Shown here piece after piece: positions 19,838-36,089 of a DNA stretch of 64,000 nucleotides. Position 1 is the first letter of the stretch. Each line of letters opens with the position of its first letter. The stretch covers positions 31,124,728-31,188,727 of the forward strand of contig NC_090765.1 in NCBI RefSeq assembly GCF_036898095.1, given 5' to 3'. The translations under genes were made by a program, and so were the position numbers. The stretch is from Palaemon carinicauda (taxonomy: Eukaryota > Arthropoda > Malacostraca > Decapoda > Palaemonidae). The notes beneath the pieces are model-generated. The model worked only from the letters and a program-made list of their open reading frames with translations, was not told where the DNA came from and searched no databases.

Positions 19838-20397
19838 ATAGCTATTAATCTCTGGCACCGTCGTTCAATTAGTTCATTATGCATGTTGCATAAGATTTTT
19901 CATAACTCTGACCATCCTTTACATTCAGATCTCCCTGGACAATTCTATCCTGTTCGTAATACTAGGCAGGCAGTTAATTCTAATAGCCAGGCCTTCTCCA
20001 TCATGAGGCTCAATACTACGCAGTACTCTAGAAGTTTTATTCCAGCTGTTACCAAGTTGTGGAATGATCTTCCTAATCGGGTGGTTGAATCAGTAGAACT
20101 TCAAAAGTTCAAAGTTGGAGCAAATGCTTTTTTGTTGACCAGGCAGACATGAGTCTTTTTATAGTTTATTTATGACATATTGGTTTTTGATGTTGTTAAT
20201 AGTTTATATATGACATGTCTGTTTTAACGTTGTTACTTATTTTAGAATGATTTATTGTTAATTTGTTCTCTTCATTTATTTATTTCCTTATTTCCTTTCC
20301 TCACTGGGCTATTTTTCCCTGTTGGAGCCCCTGGGCTTATAGCATCTTGCTTTTCCAACTAGGGCTTTAGCTTGGATAGTAATAATAATAATAATAA
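19838..20397 (+). mobile_element. LINE family A 3' fragment
   Basis: 5'-truncated copy of the same LINE as at 39064-40705. It encodes the last 89 codons (MLHKIFHNSDHPLHSDLPGQ ... LPNRVVESVELQKFKVGANA) and a 3' UTR (GTTGGAGCCCCTGGGCTTAT, GCTTTTCCAACTAGGGCT) ending in an (AAT)n tail at 20381-20397. The coding part (19883-20152) is intact and nearly identical to the 39 kb copy, so it is a young insertion. The tail repeat is typical of LINEs primed with short 3' repeats. Confidence 0.85.
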
Positions 20398-21114
<717 letters not shown>

Positions 21115-21115
<1 letters not shown>

Positions 21116-21554
21116 TTCTTCGTCTATTAGCGTGTTTTTTCCCATTCGTATGGGGTAACATGGTTGCCTTCTTTTTTTAAGGATTTGCTTTGGCTTTAGG
21201 GGTGGACCTTAGTCCTGACCGTCTGCCCTGCCTGCCATCGCATAGACCCCGGTAGCTTATGTTTGTGTTGTACCAGCCACTATCGCCCTACCTCCCAGCA
21301 GGGAGGAGTCATGGCGTAGTTAAGTCGACAGTTCGAGACGTGTGAGGTGTCTGTTATGTTTTTAGAAGGTGTTGGAATAGCTGTGTTTGTGTGTGTATTA
21401 GTCTGTAACGCCCATTTTCTATACGCAAACCTATCCGTTGATTACTTACATAATCCTGAGGTGTCTGCACTGGTCGAGTGTGGAGTTGAACCCACGCCAC
21501 AGACTTCTACGAAGTCCGAGCTTGCTGCCCAAACCGACTCAGCCGTCGAGGCTC
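21115..21554 (-). mobile_element. tRNA-derived SINE inside (AT)n
   Basis: On the minus strand from about 21554: GGCTGAGTCGGTTTGGGCAG, a segment with the layout of an anticodon arm, then a perfect B box, GGTTCAACTCC (21482-21492), then a body containing the reverse complement of GGGTAACATGG and GACCCCGGTAGCTTATG, to about 21115. Both sides are (AT)n, indicating insertion into a microsatellite. The tRNA-like head places it among tRNA-derived SINEs. Its body differs from those of the SINEs at 14752 and 37840. Confidence 0.65.
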
Positions 21555-21677
<123 letters not shown>

Positions 21678-22784
21678 GTAATCCCGTGTCTGTGCAGCAA
21701 AAATATGTATTATGTATTATGGGTGGCAAGTTACACAACCTCTCGAGTTCTAAACTCACCTGTTTGTTTCTACATAAATCTGTTATATTTGAATAATACC
21801 CGAATCTGAGAAAATATATAACTCCCAGACGGCAATATATATAAACACTGAATATCCAGAGGTCTCTTAAGTATACTCAAAACAAAACTGGGTAATTATT
21901 ATTAAGAACTATTCAAAACAACCTCTTCGATTCTTTAACAGGGATACAACAGAGTTCTGTGAAAAAACTGGTGATCAAAATAATACACACTGCAAAAATT
22001 AATATATTCTATGAAAATTACAACACTGAAAGAATTTACACTCAAAATTAACCACTCGAAATATCAAGTCTGAACAAAACTTAGACTAAGACAAAAGAAA
22101 TTTTTACACCCTGAAAGTTATATAATCACTGGATTCACTGGAAATTACATTTTACACAAACATTAATTTTGGTAACTAATGAAAATAGTCAACCTTAAAC
22201 ACTAGCGTTTAAACTCTTAAAGAAATCACAAAGTAACTGATAAAATTATGAGTTTTAGCTCACATGAAGTTTAACCAGATAGCGATACAACATATACTTC
22301 ACGTTTTCGCACAAACCTTTCAGGACCAGCTACAAAAATTTCTATAACGCCAGCACAAATAGTGACACTATGAATTTGAAATCACTTTTAAAGTCTTCCG
22401 TAGGATTTTAACACACTACACACAATGTATGTTGTCTTTAAACTTGTACACTTTGGAGAGGACACACTCAAGGCACTTGAGATAAAGAGGATGAACTTTG
22501 ACTCTTTCACAGGACAGGCTGTTTCTCTTCTGCCCTATGCATCCCTAGGGGAACATATATATTGACTTAGTTACTTCTAGATCATTCTAGGTCAGAGATC
22601 TAGAAGCCTCAGACATGTCCTTATTCATGTTTGGGGCTTGGCAACTTTCATCACCACGCTGGTTAACTGCGGAATGGTGATGGTGGGAGACTTTTGTATG
22701 ATCGCTCACAACAAACCAACCTAGTATGGGTGGAACTGACTAATACAGCTTTGCTAATCATGGCGATAACACAAATCTTTTACT
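21678..22784. other. No gene recognised
   Basis: AT-rich sequence without coding similarity. A local inverted motif occurs near 22575-22605 (CTAGATCATTCTAG, AGATCTAGAAG). Confidence 0.4.
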
Positions 22785-22836
22785 ATGTTACTGTCCCTTG
22801 CCTCTGCCATTCATGAGTGACCTTTAATCCTTCAAG
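22785..22836 (+). mobile_element. SINE family C 3' fragment
   Basis: GTCCCTTGCCTCTGCCATTC ATGAGTGACCTTTAA corresponds to the 3' end of the SINE at 37840-38165 (there read on the minus strand: GCCATTCATGACAGGCCTTT). Only about 50 bases remain. Confidence 0.5.
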
Positions 22837-23273
22837 TCCAGATAAGAAGAGATTTAAATTAGACAAACGAAAGGAAATTTTAACATCTTGATATAAGGCA
22901 CATCTTCCATCGCCTTTGACATAGTTTTTAGTAAATGACATACAAAGACACTTGCTTATGGATAAATTTAGTAATCAGTTTTCAAACGAGAATTTTCAGT
23001 AGGTATGCAGTTTCTGTACTTTTGTTGTGGAGGGAATTTTTTTTTTTTTAGATATGGTTGCACATCTGTTTAATGTACTTGGAAATGTGATCTTCAAATA
23101 GGGAGAATGTAGACTATTCATGGAAACTGATAAATTTTTCGAATTTTGATATTTTTGTGCTCTAGATATAATTGGTCAAAAGAATTGGTATTAAAGGATT
23201 ATTCTCTTATTTGATTGTGATTATAGAATTTCTGTAATGCTCATTTTAACTAAGATGGTAGGCTATTTCCTCT
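22837..23273. other. No gene recognised
   Basis: AT-rich with a T run at 23038-23049. No coding similarity. Confidence 0.4.

Positions 23274-23346
<73 letters not shown>
23274..23346 (+). repeat. (GA)n microsatellite
   Basis: About 36 GA units. Complementary in sequence to the (CT)n tract 280 bases downstream. Confidence 0.97.
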
Positions 23347-23348
<2 letters not shown>

Positions 23349-23623
23349 TCGATTTTATACATCTTAGAAATATCATTAACTTTACTTTGACAATCAATAT
23401 AAAGTGAAAGACGCTCCTTAAATGGAAAGTATTTGTAGTTTAACCCAAAACATTATATTTTTTCCCCACCTTATAGTTAGATAAGCTTACAGTATACTTA
23501 CACAGCTTTGTCTTTTCCTTACAATGGGAAAGTTGCAGGTTACATGAAATGACTTTTGACTCTATGTGTATGAAATAAATAGGTCTTCAGGCATTTATTT
23601 ATATGCCATTCATCGATAGAATG

Positions 23624-23626
<3 letters not shown>

Positions 23627-23718
<92 letters not shown>
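23627..23718 (+). repeat. (CT)n microsatellite
   Basis: About 45 CT units. Frames through it encode only Ser-Leu or Arg-Glu repeats. Confidence 0.97.
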
Positions 23719-23720
<2 letters not shown>

Positions 23721-24049
23721 GCTGGTCAGTTCTTCGTACAGGTGAGAGCGAATTCTTGTTTTTGATCGATAGTCTCCAACTTGGGTTTGATATTTCTGGG
23801 CTTTCAAAAATTATATATTTATGGAAGCTATTTTAAGTTTATTTGATCATTGGTCATTTTCCTTTATACATTGGTTGGTTATCAAAATTTCCTTCGATGG
23901 TATAATGTGTCTGTCAATTGAATCCTTCAATTTGGTGAAACGTTCTGTGCAACTAGAAAAGAAGACAATTAAAAAAAAAAATCTACAGATGAACAGCTAC
24001 AGGATCCAACAACATACTGTCCCACCGAGTGTGAGCAAAACATGAAACA

Positions 24050-24636
24050 AATATGGCGGAAGGATTCCCGTTTTGCCCTATTCTTTCCACATTCTCCCTA
24101 AAGAGTGAGCTAAAAGGGAAAGTACATGCTAAAACTCTTCGTCTCAAGATGATAAGTGAAACAATGGGGCAATTGTTGATAGAGTGCTTAAGTGAAGACG
24201 AGAATGTAGACATCGTTAACCTGGTGACATTATGGCATTTACGTTTTTCTTGTATGGCTATTCCAAACAAAAATCTATTGATACTGTACGTGAAATCATG
24301 TTAAGGAATATGGTTGGAAAACATGAGCAACTGGCAACGAAATCTAAGACTGACCTCTCCCAATTGCCACCTTGCCGAGACAACCTTATCCCGCTATCTA
24401 CAAGCGAGCATATATTCCAATCTTCTAAAGCCATATGATCTTGGACAAGGTTGGGGGAAAATGATGAGGACATTTTGGAGCCAGTGTGGTCATATGGGCC
24501 AGTACTTCCCCCTATCCTAATAAACTTAGTTGAGAAGACTACAGAGGAGATGGAACAGTGTGATGACGGGATTAAGGAAGATCAGTATAGCCAGGATAGT
24601 GATTATGAACACCTCGGTGATTATGAAAGCTAGATT
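24050..24636 (+). pseudogene. Relic of uncharacterised multicopy protein, C-terminal
   Basis: A coding relic in two or three frames. It reads YSKQKSIDTVREIMLRNMVG and KTDLSQLPPCRDNLIPL (24256-24390), then DLGQGW (about 24440) and DEDILEPVWSYGPVLPP, LINLVEKTTEEMEQCDD and an acidic tail ending at a TAG (24631-24633). The Leu-Pro-Pro-Cys ... Gly-x-Gly-Trp ... Glu-Pro-x-Trp ... Gly-Pro-x-Leu-Pro-Pro pattern is one I associate with the C-terminal part of long, unnamed proteins that occur in many copies in crustaceans and other invertebrates. I think the relic at 47-58 kb is of the same or a related family, but the two stretches do not overlap, so this cannot be shown here. Function unknown. Confidence 0.35.
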
Positions 24637-25683
24637 AAAATATGAACATAAAGACTTGACAGTCATCATAAAGTTTCAATATTAACGAGTTGGGGTCTGT
24701 GTATTATATTAACTCGTGTTACTCGGATCTCTATGTAATATATTTGCACATTAATTAGCTATGAGAATTAGTGGAAGAGAAAGTACCAAGGCAATGATGT
24801 AGTGACTGTATTCAAGGACCCTTTGGAAGATGTAAAGCCTTTTTAACTTTAAAAAGAGGCAGAGAAACAAGATTTGTCAAATTGCAATTTCACAGTAAAC
24901 TCATGACAAAAATGGATTTTCTCAATATTTTCATGTATTAATACAGAGAGGTTTAATGATGTACAAAGGTTACATGATTAGTGGTACTTTTAGAAACGGC
25001 CAATATATATTATGTACAATTTCTCCCCTTCAAATTTGAAACTAATACGGTTAGTTATAGAGGTACAGTGCAGATAAACATAAAAAAGGTGTATTATTTT
25101 ACCTTTGTGTCTCTGACTTAATCTTTTGACCCATGATGATATCATCGATGCCCTAGTTGAATAATTAATGAGTTATTTGTGAGTGTGCATACTATAACCT
25201 TTCCAGTAATACCTAATTTGTACCTGTTATCAGTTTTTTTCTATGTGAAAATGTCCTTTATATAGCCCCTACCCCGAACCTTTGCGTCTTAAGAAATCCA
25301 AGATGGCAGACAAAAAAAACAAAAAACAAAAAACTGCTAAACGATCTGCATGTGCCATTTTTAGGAAAGGGAACAAAGGAAATTCCATTCCCACAGACCC
25401 CTGGATTGTAAAAATGCAGGTTAGAAAAAATGTATGGGGTTGCACGGGAACCCTATCTTCCTACTCAACTATAAAGTGGATGTCGGAAAAATGATATGCA
25501 TTCCTATCTAAAACTGAACAAATTACCGAGTACTTTCATATAAATAGCACAGATTTTCAAAGTACAGTGCAGCTTACCTTGAAAATGCGTACCAGTTTGT
25601 GTATGCCAAAGTACTCGGAAATTAGTTTATAATTTTCACACTTTAGTGAAGAACCTGCTATTTAAATATGTGCGCGCTGCCTT

Positions 25684-25685
<2 letters not shown>
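24637..25685. other. No gene recognised
   Basis: AT-rich. A 63-codon frame from the ATG at 25303 begins with a Lys-rich stretch (MADKKNKKQKTAKRSACAIF) and has no recognisable domain. I do not call it. Confidence 0.4.
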
Positions 25686-28185
<2,500 letters not shown>

Positions 28186-31100
28186 GATATGACTGTTTTA
28201 TTGATTATTGGTGCGATGATTTTATTGATTACTGGTGTGATGATTTTATTGATTACTGGTGCGATGATTTTATTGATTACTGGTGCGATGATTTTATTAA
28301 TTACTGGTGCGATGATTTTATAGATTACAGGTGCAATTATTTTATTACTGGTGCGATGATTTTATTGATTACTGGTGCGATGATTTTATTGATTACTGGT
28401 GCGGTGATTTTATTGATTATTGGTGCGATGATTTTATTGATTACTGGTGCGGTGATTTTATTGATTATTGGTGCGACGATTTTAATGATTATTGGTGCGA
28501 TGATTTAAATGATTACTGGTGCGATGATTTTATTGATGATTGGTGCGACGATTTTAATGATTATTGGTGCGATGATTTAAATGATTACTGGTGCGGTGAT
28601 TTTATTGATTATTGGTGCGACGATTTTAATGATTACTGGTGCGATGATTTTATTGATTATTGGTGCGACGATTTAATGATTATTGGTGCGACGATTTAAA
28701 TGATTACTGGTGCGGTGATTTTATTGATTATTGGTGCGACGATTTTAATGATTACTGGTGCGATGATTTAAATGATTACTGGTGCGATGATTTTATTGAT
28801 TATTGGTGCGACGATTTTAATGATTATTGGTGCGATGATTTAAATGATTACTGGTGCGATGATTTTATTGATTACTGGTGCAGTGATTTTATTGATTACT
28901 GGTGCGATGATTTAAATGATTACTGGTGCAGTGATTTTATTGATTATTGGTGCGACGATTTTAATGATTACTGGTGCGATGATTTAAATGATTACTGGTG
29001 CGATGATTTTATTGATTATTGGTGCGACGATTTTAATGATTATTGGTGCGATGATTTAAATGATTACTGGTGCGATGATTTTATTGATTACTGGTGCGGT
29101 GATTTTATTGATTACTGGTGCGATGATTTAAATGATTATTGGTGCGATGATTTTATTGATTACTGGTGCGGTGATTTTATTGATTATTGGTGCGACGATT
29201 TTAATGATTATTGGTGCGACGATTTTAATGATTATTGGTGCGATGATTTAAATGATTACTGGTGCGATGATTTTATTGATTATTGGTGCGACGATTTTAA
29301 TGATTATTGGTGCGATGATTTAAATGATTACTGGTGCGATGATTTTATTGATTATTGGTGTGATGATTTTATTGATTACTGGTGGGATGATTTTATTGAT
29401 TATTGGTGCGACGATTTTAATGATTATTGGTGCGATGATTTAAATGATTACTGGTGCGATGATTTTATTGGTTACTGGTGCGGTGATTTTATTGATTACT
29501 GGTGCGATGATTTAAATGATTATTGGTGCGATGATTTTATTGATTACTGGTGCGATGATTTTATTGATTACTGGTGCGATGAATCTATTGATTACTGGTG
29601 CGGTGATTTTATTGATTATTGGTGCGGTGATTTTATTGATTACTGGTGTGATGATTTTATTGATTATTGGTGTGATGATTTTATTGATTACTGGTGCGGT
29701 GATTTTATTGATTATTGGTGTGATGATTTTATTGATTACTGGTGCGATGATTTTATTGATTATTGGTGCGACGATTTTAATGATTATTGGTGCGATGATT
29801 TAAATGATTACTGGTGAGATGATTTTATTGATTACTGGTGCGATGATTTTATTGATTATTGGTGCGACGATTTTAATGATTATTGGTGCGATGATTTAAA
29901 TGATTACTGGTGCGATGATTTTATTGATTACTGGTGCGATGATTTTATTGATTATTGGTGTGATGATTTTATTGATTACTGGTGCGATGATTTTATTGAT
30001 TATTGGTGCGACGATTTTAATGATTATTGGTGCGATGATTTAAATGATTACTGGTGCGATGATTTTATTGATTACTGGTGCGACGATTTTATTGATTATT
30101 GGTGCGACGATTTTAATGATTATTGGTGCGATGATTTAAATGATTACTGGTGCGATGATTTTATTGATTACTGGTGCGATGATTTTATTGATTATTGGTG
30201 TGATGATTTTATTGATTACTGGTGCGGTGATTTTATTGATTATTGGTGCGACGATTTTAATGATTACTGGTGCGATGATTTTATTGATTACTGGTGCGAT
30301 GATTTTATTAATTATTGGTGTGATGATTTTATTGATTACTGGTGCGGTGATTTTATTGATTATTGGTGCGACGATTTTAATGATTACTGGTGCGATGATT
30401 TTATTGATTACTGGTGCGATGATTTTATTGATTACTGGTGTGATGATTTTATTGATTATTGGTGTGATGATTTTATTGATTACTGGTGCGGTGATTTTAA
30501 TGATTACTGGTGTGATGCTTTTATTGATTACTGGTGCGATGATTCTATTGATTATTGGTGCGACGATTTTAATGATTACTGGTGCGATGATTTTATTGAT
30601 TACTGGTGTGATGATTTAAATGATTACTGGTGGGATGATTTTATTGATTACTGGTGCAGTGATTTTATTGATTATTGGTGCGATGATTTTATTGATTACT
30701 GGTGCGGTGATTTTATTGATTATTGGTGCGACGATTCTAATGATTACTGGTGCGATGATTTTATTGATTATTGGTGCGATGATTTTATTGATTACTGGTG
30801 CGGCGATTTTATTGATTATTGGTGCGACGATTTTATTGATTATTGGTGCGACGATTCTAATGATTACTGGTGCGATTATTTTATTGATTACTGGTGGGAA
30901 GATTTTATTGATTATTTGTGGGAAGATATTTTGGTTACTGGTGCTATGATTGGTGCGATGATTTTGATTACTGTTGTGATTATTTTATTGATTACTGGTG
31001 CAATGTTTCTTGATGATTGGGGCCATGATTTTATTGATTACTGGTGCGATGATTTTGTTGGTTACTGTTACGATTATTTTTTTGATTACTGGTGCTATGA

Positions 31101-31278
31101 TTTTATTGATTACTGGTGCTATGATTTTATTGATTACTGGTGCGATGATTTTATTGATAACTGGTGTGATTATTTTATTGATTACTGGTGCGATGATTTT
31201 ATTGATTATTGGTGCGACGATTTTATTGATTACTGGTGCTATGCTTTTACTGATTACTGGTGCGATGATTTTATTGAT
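28186..31278 (+). repeat. 24-bp satellite array, main block
   Basis: About 130 head-to-tail copies of a 24-bp unit containing TTTATTGATTACTGGTGCGA. Since 24 is divisible by three, long frames arise (DFIDYWCD in one, ILLITGAM in another). The unit variants TTTTATTGATT, TTTTAATGATT and TTTAAATGATT recur in order over much of 28480-30130, giving a 72-bp higher-order repeat. Later copies are more uniform, and then degenerate near 30900-31080. Confidence 0.97.
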
Positions 31279-31919
31279 GGTATTTGTTTACAAGAGCACG
31301 GTCTCTATTTACTCCAAAATTATGCAGTACCGCAGCTCTCTTCTTCTTATACAGTAATTGGGAGGTTCTTTAAATGGGGGGAAAGCAAAAAATGTCAAGA
31401 TTTGTTAAGCAAGGGGGGAGGAGTTATAAAAAACTAGCTTGGTTTCCTCACTAAACCATCTGGAATTAACATCAGCAAAATAGTCAACCTAAGAGAAGTT
31501 TGTGATGACAGCGTACATAAACAGTAGTTCGTGATGCTAGTGTGCATTTGATATATATTCAAAATGCAGTTTATACTAAATTAGAAATGGAGTAATTACT
31601 CAAGTGTCCATAAAATATAAATTCACAAATAGTGACACACTTTTAATTTAGTATTTATTTTGAATATATGGTATATCAAATGTATGCTGGTATCACAAAC
31701 TGATGTTAGGTTGACCATGTTAACGATGTCAGTTGCAGGTCTTTAGTGAGGAAACAAAACTAGTTTTTTCATAACCCCTCCCCCCTTGCTCAACAGATCT
31801 TGCTATTTGTAGCTTTCACCCCATTTAAAGACCCTCCTAATTACTGTACAAGAAGAGGAGAGCTGCAGGACTGCATAATTTTGAAGTAAATCGATAGCGT
31901 GCTCTTGTCAACACATACC
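31279..31919. mobile_element. 641-bp foldback (palindromic) element in satellite
   Basis: The two halves are inverted copies: 31279 onward reads GGTATTTGTTTACAAGAGCA, and the end reads, on the other strand, GGTATGTGTTGACAAGAGCA. Similarity continues inward (AAAATTATGCAGT, TACAGTAATTRGGAGG, GGGGGGAGG.GTTAT, CCTCACTAAA) to a centre near 31600. It is flanked on both sides by TTATTGAT (31271-31278 and 31920-31927), and removing the element plus one copy restores the satellite unit exactly. This fits a non-autonomous DNA transposon making 8-bp target duplications. The superfamily is undetermined. No coding sequence. Confidence 0.85.
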
Positions 31920-32612
31920 TTATTGATTACTGGTGCGATTATTTGATTGATTACTACTGGTGGTATGATTTTATTGATTACTGGTGCGATGATTCTATTG
32001 ATTACTGGTGCGATGATTCTATTGATTACTGGTGCGATGATTTTGTTGATTACTGGTGTGATTGTTTTGTTGATTACTGGTGCGATTATTTTATTGATTA
32101 CTACTGGTGGTATGATTTTATTGATTACTGGTGCGATGATTCTATTGATTACTGGTGCGATGATTTTGTTGATTACTGGTGTGATTGTTTTGTTGATTAC
32201 TGGTGCGATTATTTTATTGGATACTGGTATTTTATTGATTACTGGTGCAATCATTTTATTGGTTACTGGTGCGATCATTTTATTGATTACTGATGCGATT
32301 ATTTTATTGATAACTGGTTGGATTATTGTATTGATTACTGGTGCGATGAATTTGATTACTGATGTGATGATTTTATTGATTAAGGTGCGATTATTTTATC
32401 GGTTACTGGTGCGATGATTTTTTCGATTACTGGTGCGATTATTTTATTAATTACTAGTGCGAGGTTTTTATTGATTACTGGTGCGGTGATTTTATTCATT
32501 ACTGGTGTGATGCTTTTATTGATTACTGGTGCGATTGTTTTATTGATTATTGGTGCGGTGATTTTATTGATTACTAGTGCGATTATTTTATCTATTACTG
32601 GTGTAAATAGTG
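31920..32612 (+). repeat. 24-bp satellite array, second block
   Basis: Continuation of the 28186 array in the same orientation beyond the foldback element. It is more divergent, with units of altered length (for example ATTACTACTGGTGG at 31951-31964) and an internal duplication: the run from 31947 recurs from about 32094. Confidence 0.95.
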
Positions 32613-33327
32613 AATTAGTGAGATCAATTCATTAGTTAACGCTATAAATACATTAATTATTCATTAACGTAAGTGTAATGAATTTAGTGATATAATTTAC
32701 ATTAATTTCTAGTTACCCAGAGGAAGGGTTGGACATATATTTATCTTTTTTTTTTTCCTTGAAATTTTTGACATCTCGGTGATGGCAAGTTATGTATTCT
32801 GGGAAGAAAGCGACTTATATATCAGGTTTTTCAAATATTTCTTTTCACTATCTCGATTTTCTCCTAAAAACATTTTGCCCTTGTTATTTCGGGGTAGATA
32901 AAATCCGGAAGTTGACGTAAAGTTTTTTATTTTTTATTTCTAACGCGTAAGTAGTTTTAACCACTATCAAACAATGCAACGATTTTCCTTTAATGCTATG
33001 TTGAAGTCTGGAATGACATCCCAAATTTTTCTAGGGAATGATTGGGGACAGTTTTAAATACAACTTTATTTTCCTAATTCATAAGAAAGGCGTTTGTCTA
33101 TTAAAGACAATGTTAAAACCAGTTTCTCTCACTTTACTACGTAAACACTGTTCTTGCTACATAATAAAACTGTTAGTTAAGATCAAGTATTAAGGTTAGC
33201 AACCAATAAGTGTGACTAATTATAAACTACTGCATTTAGTTGATAATGGTGAATTTCAGTTCAGGGATCGATTGTTTAGTAGTTGTTTTATAATTATAGA
33301 AAATGTTTGATATTACGCCTGCTCCCC

Positions 33328-33418
<91 letters not shown>

Positions 33419-35849
33419 CTTCCTTATAAATTTGAAATTTGAAATACTCATCGTACTTATTCTAGTGATCATTAGCGAATAGTGCTAATTGAATTACCAA
33501 GGTCATTCCCCTTATCTTATAAAAAAACAATAATTTTCATAGAGTAAAAATATCTAGATTCGGAATATAATCATTTCCATATAACCTAAATAAGATAATG
33601 TTATATTTTTTGGTGATTTTATCATAGATGCAAAAGCTGAAAGGATTTCCGAGATTAAACTTTACCCTACAAAATCCCAATTTTCCATGAAGGTGTTCAG
33701 CATTATTTCACCTAATTAGAATTAAACGTGTATTGGGTTGAAATTTTAATATCTTGAAAAGTCGTTTTAGAATTTCGAAAGATCCCTTTACAATAGGTAA
33801 TTAATCTGCGTGATATAAAACCACATTTAATAGAGCTACCATTGTTGGGAAGAAGTTTATACATTGAAGCAGGTATGTATCATAGGTGTCTGGTATAATT
33901 TATGTAGAATAGATGGAAAAACTAGTCAGCCCCTCAGGAGTGCAATACGTACTAATTAGATATACTGTACATGCTGCAGCCCACACGAGCTCTCAAATAT
34001 ACTTGAAAAAATATTTTGAAACCTAATGATTAAGCCCCTTTGTCAAAACATTCCTATTAAAATTCTTTTGTAGCATTTGGTTAAATAGCGATTTCCAGAA
34101 TATTGACGACATGCTATTGTCGTACCAATAGGTTAAGCTAGGTACCGTAAGATGTGGTGTTAACCTTCACATGTCCTTCTAGATAGCTCTTGACATCAAC
34201 ACAAGACAGGCTCAACAGCCTGATGTTCAACTCTAGATCTGCTAATGTTCTTAGACTGGATTTGAAATATGCATTAGGACGATAGGGTCTGGCACTTAGT
34301 GAGGAAGACCATTAACTGCCCGTGTGTAACTGGGGAAAAACTTTACTAGCAGGGCGGCAAGACCCTTTCTAGTACAAAACCAAGTGGTGTTGAAACTTGA
34401 GAAGTTGTTGTGACTTTAAATGAGGGTTAGCATAGCATTTCTATATATTAAAAGTGTTGTCTGTTAATCAGCTTTAAGCGTTGTTAAAGCTTGGAAATAA
34501 ATTTGATTAATCTTAGCAAGTGTCAGTGGTTTTAATGAGGTTAATTTTGATCATGTCTATTAAATTTAGGTGTCGGGAAAATGTAGGACTTGAATGTCAG
34601 ATTCAAGGTATAACTACCTGATTTAAGCCCAGTGTAAGAGACTAACAGTAAGCAAATAAATATGGATTGTTACAAATTCGCAATCTATTTTTACTAAGAT
34701 TTGATTTTAAACTGGCGACCTGCCAGTATTTGAGCGGAAAGGACAAAGGTGACACAAACCTCATTCACTCTGAAGAGAGATATTTGAAGATACTGTAAAA
34801 GCATCTGTATAAAGAGTAATTCCTTGAAGTACTGCTTAAGAATATAATTTGCCGCAGTAATCAGTTATATATAGAAGAGTTACTCAAAATCATGAATACT
34901 GAAAAGCGTCCTGCTTCCATTTTTTTCTTTCTTTTTTCTTTTTTTTTTCTTTTTTTATGGTCAAGTTACATTTTTTACAATCATATTTCTAGTATGATTA
35001 CAGCCAATAGCATTTTTATATAAACATAAACCATCTAAATTAACAATTTAAAAAATTACACATCTTTATTTTGAATTTTTGGTTACTCAAAAACAATAGT
35101 TTATATACATTTTGTGAAAATTCTCCTGCTTCCTAGTAGTGGATGATAATTTTCAATAAACTCGAGTTTTATTACATTTTATCTTTATTTAAATGTAATT
35201 TCCAATTTTGATGTTGAACACACAAAACTCCCAAATTTCCCAATACAGAATTCAGTTGTTGTATTGTGCAGACGGAGATATATATATTGACCCTTAAATC
35301 ATATTTTATCTCCTTTAAAAGATAATAGGTTTAGTTTTTTTAATGGAGAAACTGAATCCTAGGGAAGTTACGTCGCGAGTAATATCTGCAGTGTTCAGGA
35401 ATTTCTGTGCTTCAATGAACTGGTTGCATAATAGGCAGCAAAGTCATCTCCACTTAAGGCGCTTAGGACTCAAAAAGTAATTTTTGTAGTTAAAATCATT
35501 GGGGCTAAAAGTAAATAGCACACAGCTCATTGAGCTTCCTCCAGGATTACCTCTTCAAATTCAAAAGTTTCAGACTAGGCAACGTTGACAAATCTAGGTA
35601 ATATCATAGGCTTTTCGAGTGTTAGAAATACAGCAATAGATACATCTTCAATTGCCAAGTATTTCCTGGAGGTCTTTAAAATATGCTTATCGTCTCATTG
35701 AACGATTTAGATTATCACATAAATATCCGAAAGACTGAAAATAAGGCTTTCAAGTGAAACTGAAGATACTCTTGCCTCTAAATGCTTCTATAGTGTAGAT
35801 TTGACAATAGATGAGCAAAATGGGGTGTGAAATGCTGAATGCCTTGAAA
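32613..35849. other. No gene recognised
   Basis: AT-rich sequence with a (CT)n tract at 33331-33416 and a T-rich run near 34918-34957. No frame shows recognisable similarity. AGGACGATAGGGTCTGGCAC and the following patch (34276-34400) are less AT-rich but unclassified. Confidence 0.4.
33331..33416 (+). repeat. (CT)n microsatellite
   Basis: About 42 CT units. Confidence 0.97.
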
Positions 35850-35947
35850 TGCACAATAAAATGACTGTGCAGGTCCTGTAGATATTAGGGTTCCCCTGCT
35901 GTATGGGACCAGCAAAGCAGCTCTTAAAGTAAGTAAAGTATATCAGC
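35850..35947 (+). repeat. Probable retroelement 3' end with (AAGT)n tail
   Basis: AGGTCCTGTAGATATTAGGG TTCCCCTGCTGTATGGGACC AGCAAAGCAGCTCTT is followed by AAAGTAAGTAAAGTA. The short tetranucleotide tail after a less AT-rich stretch is typical of a 5'-truncated LINE or SINE. Family not identified. Confidence 0.35.
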
Positions 35948-36089
35948 AGTAAGTGATCTGGTTCAAGTTTCATGAAACCTTCCTTTTTTTTCAAGTGAGT
36001 CACCTGCCATTTGCTTCACAGTCCAATTCACTCAGCTTCGAGTACTTCCTTTTCATATCAGAATTGAATACAAGCTACTCTTACTATCG

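Noticed and set aside
28660..29817. 385-codon frame of DFIDYWCD units and hydrophobic ILLITGAM frames
   Set aside because: The satellite unit is 24 bases, so any stop-free unit yields a long frame. Different frames are open in different parts, with no start, splice or non-repeat protein context.
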